Of a stretch of DNA of 22,500 bases, positions 1 through 11,502 are shown piece after piece. The notes beneath the pieces are model-generated. The model did no database searches. It saw only the letters and a list, made by a program, of their open reading frames with translations, and was not told where the DNA came from. The first letter of the stretch is position 1. Each line of letters opens with the position of its first letter. The position numbers were made by a program, and so were the translations under genes. The stretch covers positions 20,001 to 42,500 of the forward strand of contig CALSCQ010001626.1 of assembly GCA_943704525.1 (NCBI GenBank), read 5' to 3'. The DNA is from Pigoraptor vietnamica. Lineage: Eukaryota > Opisthokonta > Filasterea.

Positions 1-2
1 GA

Positions 3-590
3 GTCAAGGGGAGCGAGCAGGGCGTTGCTGGGCGGGGACGTCCTGTGCCCAAGCGGACTGTCTCGCGGTTCGGCTATTGTGCCGAGGACTGGCGGGAAAA
101 CGACGGCATGTGCTCGCGTAAGTCGCAGGCGCACCCGCATGCGACATGCAACGCGCAGTTCTGTCGACACGCGCGCGTCTCCGTTGGAAGTCTCGCGAAG
201 GGATTTCGCGACGCCGTGTTTGAGCCGAAAGCTCACGTGGCATCGCATGCGTACGCCAAGGCCGTTCCCGTGACCCACGCACACAACAGGGACGGCCACC
301 ACGGGTCGCACAGTGGCCACTGTGCCCCTTCAGCTCATGTCCCGCGCGTCCATGCGGCGCACGATGCGCATCACACTGCGGCGCACGCGCACGCACATGC
401 GTTCCGGCGGTCGCACAGTATCGAATCGCCGTCTGCCAGCGAAGGGCCGCTTTGGCGCGTGCTCGAACTGCACGGTGTTGGGCACACGGATATTGTCCCA
501 TTTCCGCGCTCTGAGGCCGTGCAGAGGGACTTCTTCGAGGGGCTGTTCCGAACGCTCCGAATGCACGACATTGTGCGAGCGGCGTTGTAA
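3..590 (+). CDS. Last exon of an unrecognised His-rich protein (5' part outside window)
   Basis: The frame is open from the window edge to a TAA at 588-590, and most codons end in G or C, as in the other real exons here. That supports a true terminal exon of a gene whose start lies to the left. The visible ~195 residues begin with a basic stretch. A Cys-containing segment (CNAQFC) follows, then a very His/Ala-rich tract (roughly residues 95-135, with runs such as HAAHDAHHTAAHAHAHA). The end is an ordinary folded-looking segment containing LELHGVGHTDIVPFP and DFFEGLFRTLRMHD. I do not recognise the family. The GHTDI segment loosely resembles the catalytic-His end of alpha/beta hydrolases, but that alone is not enough to assign a function. 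An acceptor site could lie within the first few dozen bases, so the exon's true left border is unknown. Confidence 0.6.
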   Translation, partial: VKGSEQGVAGRGRPVPKRTVSRFGYCAEDWRENDGMCSRKSQAHPHATCNAQFCRHARVSVGSLAKGFRDAVFEPKAHVASHAYAKAVPVTHAHNRDGHHGSHSGHCAPSAHVPRVHAAHDAHHTAAHAHAHAFRRSHSIESPSASEGPLWRVLELHGVGHTDIVPFPRSEAVQRDFFEGLFRTLRMHDIVRAAL

Positions 591-613
591 CAGCAAGAGC
601 GCCTAAACAGTGG

Positions 614-654
614 CGTAACTTGTCCGGACACTCTATAAATCCTTTTATGGATTT
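614..654 (+). promoter_or_regulatory. Candidate POC5 promoter elements
   Basis: The gap between the upstream stop codon and POC5 holds, within 41 bases, a CGTAAC motif (614-619), a perfect 10-base palindrome TGTCCGGACA (621-630), a TATAAA box-like sequence (634-639) and a hairpin-capable AAATCC/GGATTT pair (637-642 and 649-654, six-base loop). The position, about 195 bases before the POC5 start codon, suits a core promoter. No transcript start is known. Confidence 0.35.
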
Positions 655-832
655 CCAAAATCTCATTGCACAAAAAAGGAAGGCGGGAACTCGAACCGAA
701 AATTCAAAAAGTTCGTCTGAACGTCCGCTTCAGTGGAGAAATACTTGCGACCTTCGCTTGCAACCCAGGAACACACCCTCCCCTCGTCCGACCGGCGCCG
801 TGCTGTGTGGGCTGCGACTGCCCCCTGCGCCG

Positions 833-2736
833 ATGGAGGGCGATTATGACGACGGCCGCGCAAGCAACCTGAGCACACTCGGCAGCATGTCGGCGCCATC
901 GACGCCGTCCACGGAGGGCGGTGGGGACTCGCCGCCCGTCGAGCCCTCCGACGACGGCAGCCGCGGAAGCTCCGCGTCGAGCGTGCAGGAGGAGTACGAG
1001 GACGCTCTCCGCCACGCGCAGGTGGGCCACCATCGAGCAATGAGCGCTGTCTAAGTGAATGAAGAGGGGGGACGTCTCGGAGTACCATTGATAACAGTCC
1101 CTCACATAACCAAAACCGCGCGCAGATCCGCCCCCTCATGAGCGCTGTGCTGCGAACACAGCACGCCCAGCGCAGCCAGTCGAGGACGAGCGAGCGGGAA
1201 GCGGCAGCTGCTGTCCGCCGCGTGGTCGAGAAGGCGCCCACACCCGCGCCCGCCGCCCCTCTGCCAACAGCCCGTCCCAAATCCCCTGCGCGGCCTCGGT
1301 CGGCGGAGAGCGCAGCGGCGCACACAACGACAACGAGCACATTTGAGGAGGAGTTGGAAGTGTCTGCGCTCGATGGCGACATTACGACGCTCGAGAACGA
1401 ATTGGACGCGTGGTGTGGCACACTCAAGAAGGCCGTATTGGTGAGAACTCTGTGTGTGCGTGTGTGCGCGTGTGCGTGTGCATGTGTGTGTGTGCGTGTG
1501 CGTGTGTGTGTGTTTGTATCAAGACCCCTTATATTCGGCACTTGCGCCCTTGTTCGCTACGACTGCGTGCGTATGCAGCTGTCTGGGCAACTCTGTTTAT
1601 CTGCCCACTGCATGCAAGTCGCGCGGCGCACAGTTCTAAACACCTGTGTCGGTCGCAGGCGGAATTTTCCCACACAAAAGTGCGGCTGCTGCAGCGGCAC
1701 GCCAAGCGCATCGACGAAGAGCGACGCGCATGTGCTGCGCGCCTTGCCTCTCTCCAGGCGGAGTGTGCGTCCCTCCGCGAACACGCCCACGCCAGCGAAC
1801 AGGCGCAGCGCAGCCGAGAGCTCGTCATCGAGCGTCTCCTTGCCCTTATGAAGGCGCAGGTGTGAAAGAATGCTCAACATACTCCCACACACACACACAC
1901 ACACGCACACACACACACACACACAAACACACACACCGATTAACCGCTCCCAGGGTACATGCACTCATAGACACGCACACATCGCGGCTCAATCAATGCT
2001 CATATCGACCTGTCGTCCATGCAGCGGGACAGCGGCACTGCGCGGGCGGCATTTGACCGGTGGCGCCAGCAGCACGTGGAGGCACGGAGGGAGGGGTATG
2101 CGATGCGACTGGCTGAACAGCACCACCGACGTGCGCTAATGCGCCGCGCCTTTGAGGGGTGGCACGGCCTCATCCAGGCGAACTGGCGGGAAAGGGCGGA
2201 GCGCGCATGCCAGGTGAGATGCTCGTGTTTGTCATCGCTCTTATTCATACCGAATCCACCCGCTCACTCGCCTGTCTGGACGCGTGCAGGCGCGGGCGGA
2301 GGAGGTCTGCCGCACGCTCACCGTCGACTACGAGGAGCGCCTTCGCAATGTGGGTAACAGTGCGGTGTCTGCGGTGGCGAAGGCGTGTTGTACTGCTTGC
2401 GAGCGCTAATGACGTCCGTGTTCACGGGCTGTCCTTTGGTCGGGCTCTTCTTGCTCACCCTGCTCTCCATCACCTGTCTCTGCGGGTTACTCCTCCACTT
2501 CTCCCGCATACATATTTCTGTTCGCGTTTCACTCATACGCTACTCTGTGCGTGCTGCGTCCCCTCACACAGCTCCGCGCCCAACTCGAGACGGCGCGCGA
2601 GGAGATCTCCGTACTTCACCGGCAGCAGGAGGAGTACAACGAGAAGATGAAGAAGGCGTTCATGCGCGGCGTGTGCGCGCTCAACATGGAGGCCATGTCG
2701 ATGTTCCGCGGGTCCGCACAGGCACCGTCGCACTGA
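833..2736 (+). CDS. POC5: POC5 centriolar protein homologue (six exons)
   Basis: Model: join 833-1021, 1126-1440, 1659-1859, 2025-2213, 2290-2349, 2572-2736; all junctions are phase 0; 372 residues. POC5 is a centrin-binding protein of the distal centriole lumen, needed for centriole elongation and axoneme assembly. Diagnostic segments match the animal family: SRGSSASSVQEEYEDALRH near the N-terminus (residues 43-61), the Trp/Phe-bearing centrin-binding-like repeats AFDRW and AFEGW in exon 4, ERACQARAEEVC across the exon 4-5 junction, and the signature AFMRGVCALNMEAMSMF (residues 347-363). Exons 3-6 read as helical coiled coil. The protein stops nine residues after the signature, whereas human POC5 (575 residues) continues with a long low-complexity tail. 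The start ATG at 833 was chosen because an acidic Ser-rich N-terminus follows; an in-frame ATG at 647 is possible. Introns 2 and 3 carry TG and CA microsatellites. Confidence 0.93.
1451..1513. repeat. Imperfect TG/CG dinucleotide tract in POC5 intron 2
   Basis: Alternating TG with scattered CG fills about 60 bases just after the donor site of intron 2. It is an alternating purine-pyrimidine tract. Open frames across it give only Cys/Val/Arg strings and are not genes. Confidence 0.9.
1886..1936. repeat. CA microsatellite in POC5 intron 3
   Basis: A nearly pure CA tract of about 51 bases, with single CG and AA interruptions, shortly after the donor of intron 3. Translated frames give Thr-His strings only. 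Confidence 0.95.
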
Positions 2737-2948
2737 GTGATGGGCGCCCCTCACTTCCTTCGTGCGCACAGACTATCTCACGCTCTCCACTCTCTCGTTT
2801 CGCTTCTCGTTGGCGTCTCGCTGCGTGTTGCATGCCTCGTCTTTCTCTGTCTGTATATAATTATGGCAGATTGCTTCATGGCTCGTACATACAGTGTCAC
2901 TCGATCGCAGCGCGTTGCTACAGGCTGTTGTCGGCCGGGCAGCCATGC

Positions 2949-3579
2949 TCACTTCCAATAAGCCGGCGGCGCGCTGGGCGCAGCGAAAGCAGGGGCGGGC
3001 GCCGAGGGAGCGCTGGCGTTGTAATCCACTGGTTGCGCAGAATAGGCCGGCGGCGGCTGCGTTGGCTCTGGCGGTCGGAAAGAGGCAGTGCAGCAGCGTG
3101 TGCTGAACCGAGAGCGTGCTCACACCGCGGGCGTCCACGCCGGTGACGTGGGTGTCGGAGGTACCCATGTCGAATTGCCACCGCACACCACGCGGCTCCC
3201 ACGCGGCGTTGAGCGCCTGCACGCCACGCCGGGCGCCCTCCGCCGCAATCGCACGGCGCTGGGGGATGTCGTCGGGGCTGTAGCGTATGCTCAGGCCGAC
3301 CGCGGCGTCCAGCACGGCGCTATTCACAACCATCACGGCGGCGCGGAACTCGTCCGGCGTCAGATAGCCGTTGAGCCATTCGCTGTGCAGCGGCGGCTCG
3401 GCGGAGAATAACGAGCCCATGCCCTTGATAGTGAGCGCCCCTGGGCCGGCGTGGGTGACGCGCTCCAACTGAGGATAGAGACTGCGGAATTCCTTCTCCA
3501 CGCTCGCTCGTGTATACACTGAACCACCGGCGCCGCCGCGGGAGCCGGACTGGGAAGGCCGTGAGGAGGTGCCACCCAT
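2949..3579 (-). CDS. Erf4/Golgin-A7-like protein with myristoylation-type N-terminus and PPxY tail (two exons)
   Basis: Model on minus: exon 1 3579-3124, intron 3123-3066 (58 bases, GTGAGC donor), exon 2 3065-2949; 190 residues. Residues 1-6 are MGGTSS, a classic N-myristoylation context, which is why this Met was preferred to an upstream one. Residues ~72-140 fit the Erf4/GOLGA7 pattern: a Phe-containing segment (TPDEFRAAVMVVNSAV), then a helix ending LNAAWEPRGVRWQF. Family members are accessory subunits of DHHC palmitoyltransferases acting on Ras-type proteins at Golgi or ER membranes. Splicing moves into a frame encoding a Pro/Ala/Tyr tail with two PPAY motifs, the last four residues before the end forming AYWK. 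Without splicing the frame runs on into Arg/Cys-rich nonsense to 2773. The donor and acceptor can each shift slightly, changing one residue at the junction. Family assignment rests on pattern memory and is moderate. Confidence 0.6.
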
Positions 3580-3943
3580 CGTAATCGATTCAACTCGCGG
3601 GGGAAAGTCTGAGCGGTCGGTCCCGGGAACCGTCAGGCGCGCCTGAGCGCCGGTCACATTGGAGTAGAAGCAACACAGACAGGCTCAGTCAATCGGCGCT
3701 CTGCAGCCGCTCCGGCCGTCTGCTCGATCAGCGCAACTCACCAAACAAATGCTGCGAGTGAAAGCAGTCTTTGTTTTGGAGTTGGCCTCGGCGGTTGGTG
3801 GAGTGTCTGCCAGCGAATTTCGTGACTGCTTTGCCGACGAGGTGGCTGTTTTGACACTTTTGCCAATGAAAATCATTTTGTATGAAAATTTGTATGGAGA
3901 ATGCATTATTTCGGGCAAAGGGCAAGCGTCTGGTCAAGTCTTT

Positions 3944-3961
3944 GTAACAGCCAACTGTTAC
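3944..3961. promoter_or_regulatory. Perfect inverted repeat GTAACAG-CCAA-CTGTTAC
   Basis: Seven-base arms around a four-base spacer, about 365 bases upstream of the minus-strand Erf4-like gene. The arms contain the GTAAC motif found in several other intergenic regions of this window. It could be a binding site for a dimeric protein or chance; there is no functional evidence. Confidence 0.3.
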
Positions 3962-4414
3962 GTCAACATGCACGCACGCACGACATACACACACACACAC
4001 CAAGGGCAAGAACGACACGGCCGCGCTGCTGCAATTCCTCAGCAGCAGGGTCGCAATTGTGTCCGCGCAGAACGAGCCATTCGTCTTCTGGTTTTCTCGT
4101 TCGAGGAAAACGAACAGACGTGTGCGTGTGCGGGTGCGTGCTGCTTGCTCAGTTGCGCGGCGACTGCGTAATGAATGCTGACCGTGGGCTCGCCTACTCC
4201 TCGTCGCGTTTCGCAGGGTCGACGCGAGCTATATCAATTCCTGAGGGAACGCGCCGGCGTCGCCCATGCTGGAGAGACTCGCACAACGGCGCGAATTAAG
4301 GGCCACTGGAGAAGCAAACAGCCTGTGGAGCGTCAGTTTCAGTCTCTGGAATCAGTGGGACAGTGACGGTGGAAACGATCGCAAACATACACTACGATAC
4401 GCGAAAGTGCACTA

Positions 4415-4496
4415 CATACACACACACTCGAAATACGCACGCGCGCGCACATACCGACACACGCGCGCACACCCGGACGCACACACACACACACAA
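4415..4496. repeat. CA/CG-rich dinucleotide tract, intergenic
   Basis: A degenerate alternating purine-pyrimidine tract made of CA runs mixed with CG (ACACACAC, GCGCGCGC, CGCACACAC), about 80 bases, in the gap between the Erf4-like gene and the dehydrogenase. Confidence 0.85.
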
Positions 4497-4887
4497 AACA
4501 GCAAAAAACTTCACTGGTATGACAAAACACAAACGCAAGCAAAAAATTCGTTGCTTGTACGTAGTGCGACACTTCGCTGCTCGCGTGCGTGGAGGACGGT
4601 CGTATGGAGTTTATCCGGTGGTTTGAGGCGTGTCCGTGTTCAAATTGGTGCGTAACGATTGGGGCATACGAACGCTTAAGAGTGCAATCGAATTCGGCAT
4701 TTCTCTTGTTGCGCCCACTGCGGACGAAAAGGCCGAGTTGAAGAGTTATCTGGGCGCCGGTCGACGAGTGCGCATGGTTTTTTTTTTTCTTGGTCGCTTG
4801 GAAGCGCGCGGCTTTAACGTAGCCAGCGATGACCAGGCGTTCCCTCAATGAACTGTTTTGAGCCCCGATATTGTGTGTGGCATTTAG

Positions 4888-6939
4888 TTATGGGACAATG
4901 ACGGTGCGCACGGCCGATGTTCCCGCACGAAGGGCGTCCATTGCTGCGTTGATGTCCGCTGCGCTCAAGGGTATTGAGACTGAAACGGCGCGGCTCATGT
5001 CGAGCGCACCCCTGTGAGAAATGCATAGGCATGCGCCATAGAGTGTGAGTCGCGGCACATACTCCGTGAACTCACACTGCACGTGCATTGCCACAATTCA
5101 CGCACCTTGCGGCAAGATCGAGTACCTGTACCACTTCGCCGTGAAGGTGGTCGGAGCACCCGACAATGGAGGCTTCCTAGAGGTGCGAATAAGCGGCGCA
5201 TCAGAGACTCGTGCTAGAAAATTAATGCAGGCTTGCGTTTGCATGTGCGAGTTTGTGTCGCTTAGTAGGCTCATGAGAAGATAATGGAAGAGACGCCCAC
5301 GCGCAGGTTCACGCACTTTGCACAGAATGTCGCGATAGGGATTGAGGTCGATTGGCTTGGTGGACAGCGCAACAATGACACACCGCCCGTGGCGCGCCAG
5401 ACATCTGCGACGGAGGGGTGAAGTGATATTCAATGAGAACACTCCAATAATTGCAAGCGCGGTGCGCTCCGGCATGCGCGTGCCGTTTAAAGCAGCACCC
5501 CCTCCCATGTTCACCCCTCGCCTCCCCTCCCCTCGCATGAACCCTTTGTCTTGTAACACACGAACCCACTTCACTGACTGCGATTGCGTGGATGGGATGC
5601 CCGCAAAGTCCACGGAGACGTCAACGCCTTCGCCTCCCGTGAGGCGCAGTATCTCGGCAACGACATCGGCGTTCCGAGCGTCGATTGGAATGGCCCCGAG
5701 GTCCTTCGCCAGCGCCTGAGCGTTCAGGAGGGTTTCTCGTTCCTCTCAATAACACGAACGATTGACGCCGTGACCTCCGTTCACCAGCCAATTACAAGCG
5801 GTTGATCCCATCATCGACTCCAAACAGACTCGTCCTTAACACAGAGAAACGGACGGCGGAGAGAAGAAGGCCGAGGAGGAACAGAAAGAAGCAGCGAAGG
5901 AATCTCGTGTGGACAGCATGTGTTGGCGTCACGCACCAGCTTGTCGGGAATGACGTCGACTGCAAAAACGGACCGTGCGCCCATCAGACGCGCGAGCTGA
6001 ATGCACGAGACACCAAGGCCGCCCACGCCAAACACGGCCACCAATTCGTCGTGTCGCATGTCGCCCTGCGCAGGTCACGTGAGCCCGAGGAGACGAGTTG
6101 CAACACTGAACGCAACCGCATTCTACTAGCGGCGTTAACGAGAGACAGCAGGGGCGATATCTCGCGCGGACAAAGGAGGTCCCACATGAGCGCAAGCAGC
6201 AACAGTGAACCCACCCGTGCGAGCGCGTGCATGGCGGTCACCGTGGAGCACATCATCACCGCCGCGTGCGGGTACGGCACGACCTCCGGCACACGCACGC
6301 AGTTTCGCGCAGGGACGCACACAAACTCGGCGTAACCGCCGTGGACGTCCTTCCCGATCATGCGTCCCGTGGGACAAAACTGCTCCCGCCCGCGCCGGCA
6401 GTGGGAGCAGCTGCCGCACGTGACAAGATAGTGCACGGCCACGCGATCCCCCGCGCTCAGCTCCGTTACACCCTCGCCGAGCGCCGCCACCTGCAGCAAG
6501 AGTTGTTCGAAAGAGCGATTGTATTGCAGTCGGTTGTTACGTGGCTGTGCGGATGAATGGGCGTAATGCGCCAATACACCTGAAGCCATGTTATGAGGCA
6601 CATGCTACAAGCACCCACCTCCCCCGCGATCTCATGCCCAAGGACGTGTGGCAGAGCACCGGTTGTGCCGCCGCCGAAACGGTAGTGCACGTCGGAGCTG
6701 GCCACGTACACACCGCGGAGGTCGAACATCTATAAGTATATAAACACGTGGCCCACACATCGCATACACGGACTGAAATACACAACAGCAGTAAATGAAC
6801 CAGAGCAAGGAAGGGGTACGCACCGGCAGAGGCCCGCTGCGCGCACCCGCACAAGCACCTCCCCGCGCTGCGGCACGGGCACATCCACAGTGGCGTCCAC
6901 GAGCGGCTCTCCCACGGCAGTGAGAAGAACCGCGCGCAT
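4888..6939 (-). CDS. Zinc-dependent alcohol dehydrogenase, medium-chain family (eight exons)
   Basis: Model on minus: 6939-6824, 6697-6619, 6490-6215, 6065-5937, 5715-5579, 5404-5317, 5176-5106, 5011-4888; all phases close and give 339 residues, the usual length for this family. It should oxidise or reduce an alcohol/aldehyde pair with a nicotinamide cofactor. Catalytic zinc ligands are visible as Cys38 (GLCRSD), His60 (LGHE) and Cys146 (MMCST). The structural zinc set is Cys90, Cys93, Cys96 and Cys104 in CGSCSHCRRGREQFC. The Rossmann motif GVGGLG is at 170-175, with Asp194 (VFAVD) ending strand 2, which favours NAD over NADP. The C-terminus VSVSIPLSAADINAAMDAL is typical. Start: MRAVLLTAVGEPL at 6939 is the usual family beginning; in-frame ATGs upstream add unrelated residues. 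The exon 5 donor (GTCAGT) is the weakest junction. Substrate cannot be told from sequence. No targeting signal is seen. Confidence 0.93.
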
Positions 6940-7280
6940 AGTACGCGCAACAGCCGAGCCCTCGCCCATTCTGCCGGTGCACTTGCGAGTCTTGCGCCAA
7001 CACGGATGCGCGCGCGTCTTGAGGAGCACGCACACGGGTTATGTAACAATGGGAGGCGGGATGAGTAACGTTCCTATTTATGGCTTGGCGAGTGCTAATA
7101 ATAGCCAATGGACAAGAACGTGATTTTGCGGCACGTGATTTCTGTTTACCTCCGCCACTGACTGACCGGCCGCCGACAGAGCGAATGCGCGCACCTTAGC
7201 ACTCTTTCATTCACACACAAAGGCGATTCTGCGACAATCGCACGCCCCGCAGACGCCGAGTGCACGGTTCCCTCCGAAAA
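6940..7280. promoter_or_regulatory. Divergent promoter region between dehydrogenase and thioesterase
   Basis: The 341 bases between two head-to-head start codons (dehydrogenase on minus, thioesterase on plus) must hold both promoters. Visible elements are two GTAAC motifs (7043-7047 and 7065-7069), a CACGTG E-box-like palindrome near 7130 and an AT-richer stretch around 7070-7110. I see no clear TATA box for either gene. Confidence 0.4.
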
Positions 7281-7983
7281 ATGCTCACCTACCTCCTGAG
7301 GAATGTTGTGATCTATGCCAAGTCGCGCTTCCGTCCGCGCCTCGGCATCTACGACGAGAGCGAGCTTGCGCTGTGGGTGCGCCCGTTCGATCTCGACTAT
7401 AACATGCACCAAAATAACGCGCGATACGTCGAAGCGCTTGAAATGGGGCGGCTGGATCTCTTTGAGCGCACGAACATGCTCGCATTTGCACAGAAGAAGG
7501 GGTTCTTCCCGCTCGTCGCGTCGCTCAACGTCGTGTACACGGCCTCGCTGCCTCCGTTTGCGCGCTACACGGTGAAAACGCGCTTGGGCGGATGGGACGA
7601 GCGATGGGTGTAAGTACTCCGAGACGTGTGGCCGTTATATTGCACTTTCAAATTGTCGCAGACTGACACCGGTCTGACGCAGCTATGTGGTGCAGCACGT
7701 CGTGCACAAGGACAAGCTGTGCGCGCAGGCGCTCGTCAAGGGAATATTCCGCACGTCGAAGGGCAAGACGATGAGTCCGTGCGACGTGCTGAAGGAGTAT
7801 GGCGCCGACACGCACGAGCCGCTGATACCAGAGTACATTGCACACCAGCGCAACGGAGAAGAGACGTTCCGAAAGGCCACGAAGGCGGCACTGCCAAACG
7901 CAACGAGCCACCGGCACCACACGGGCGTGAGCACGCCGCACACACACGCGCCGCGCGTGCCGCCGCCAACCATGAGCGTGTAA
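7281..7983 (+). CDS. THEM6-like hotdog-fold thioesterase (two exons)
   Basis: Model: 7281-7609 and 7683-7983, joined across a split Val codon; 209 residues. The intron has the only textbook GTAAGT donor in the window. Residues ~30-130 match the thioesterase-like hotdog family that includes human THEM6: WVRPFDLDYNMHQNNARYVE, with the Asp and the HxNNA[R/K]Y signature; a FPLVASLNVVYTASL strand; and TRLGGWDERWVYVVQHVV. Such enzymes hydrolyse acyl thioesters; THEM6 itself is an ER protein of unsettled substrate. The N-terminus is short and basic without a clear membrane segment, unlike human THEM6. The C-terminal ~35 residues are His/Pro/Thr-rich and probably disordered. Start: the first true ATG is at 7281; the frame extends upstream only from a GTG. 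It is divergent from the dehydrogenase. Confidence 0.82.
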
Positions 7984-8170
7984 CGACCGTCACCGGCCGG
8001 GTGTGCCTGAAGTGGATAAACACCGCCGGTTGATGCCAAAAGGGGAAGGCTCCCAGAATGGGTTGCGTCACCGTTCCTCTCCGTTGCCCCCAAATGCGTA
8101 CTCCCGAGTCCAGGCAGAGCATAACGCCACCGACATCGACAGACGATTTTCACTCGCGACAGCAAAAAAG

Positions 8171-8217
8171 GGCACACGTGTGCGTGTGCGGTGTGCGTGC
8201 ATGTGTGTGCGTGTATG
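8171..8217. repeat. TG/CG-rich dinucleotide tract upstream of SelO
   Basis: A short imperfect TG tract with CG and CA interruptions, in the 283-base gap between the thioesterase stop and the SelO start. Nothing else recognisable lies in this gap. Confidence 0.75.
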
Positions 8218-8266
8218 AGCAACAGGCGGCGCTTCTTGCTAACCGCCCTCACCTCGAAAGCGCGAC

Positions 8267-11221
<2,955 letters not shown>

Positions 11222-11355
11222 GAGGTTTTTTTTTTTCTTCTGTCCTCCAAATACACTGTATTGCCGGGCACGTGCTAGTAGCTCAGGGTCACGCCGTGAC
11301 ATCACGAACGGGGCGACCCAAGCCGATCGACGCGTCCGCGGGGGATCTAAGAGCC

Positions 11356-11502
11356 AGCTGTGTCAGAAAAAGCGGACAGTGAAAAGAGTCAGACGCAGTA
11401 GCCCAGCGCGCACGTTTCACAGCATTCCATAGCTGTGAGAAGGAGCGGACAGTGAAAGAGTTAGACGCAGTAGCCCAGCGCGCACGTTTCACAGCATTTT
11501 CT
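11356..11502. repeat. Imperfect tandem duplication of ~72-75 bases at the BRCA2 3' end
   Basis: Two units start with AGCTGTG at 11356 and 11431. A 36-base core is identical in both (11391-11426 and 11463-11498). The right-hand copy contains the stop codon of the long BRCA2 frame. Read on minus, each unit carries a pyrimidine-rich CACTGTCCGCT...CAG resembling a splice acceptor. So the duplication may have copied a 3' terminal exon border. Confidence 0.85.

Larger units (their letters stand above)
3580..4887. other. 1.3 kb intergenic region, no convincing gene
   Basis: This gap lies between the start of the Erf4-like gene and the 3' end of the dehydrogenase. It is less GC-rich than the flanking genes. 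The open frames present (for example plus 3749-4171 and 4630-4851, minus 4339-4848) lack the G/C third-position bias of real exons, lack family similarity, and several run through CA repeats. It holds a perfect inverted repeat at 3944-3961, short CA tracts at 3986-4000, and a larger CA/CG-rich tract at 4415-4496. Confidence 0.6.

Noticed and set aside
585-591. TGTAA, the green-algal polyadenylation signal, at several gene ends
   Set aside because: In three genes the pentamer arises simply from a TAA stop after a codon ending in TG, so it is not evidence for green-algal 3' ends.
4-666. 220-residue open frame on minus at the left edge
   Set aside because: It is a shadow of the plus-strand terminal exon; its translation is Arg/Ala-rich and lacks motifs, while the plus frame has the expected G/C third-position bias.
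663-1541. 292-residue open frame on minus beginning with Thr-His repeats
   Set aside because: It is antisense to POC5 exons 1-2 and runs through the TG microsatellite of intron 2; the translation is low complexity.
2773-2948. Unspliced C-terminal extension of the Erf4-like protein
   Set aside because: It is Arg/Cys-rich with no domain character. Removing a good 58-base GTGAGC...AG intron gives a clean Pro/Tyr tail and a stop at 2949.
3749-4171. Possible small gene on plus in the 1.3 kb gap
   Set aside because: Codon use is unlike the real exons, the frame runs through a CA tract, and no family or splice structure is visible.
4630-4851. Possible 73-residue gene on plus
   Set aside because: It starts at GTG rather than ATG, has no recognisable motif and includes a T9 run; no support as a eukaryotic coding exon.
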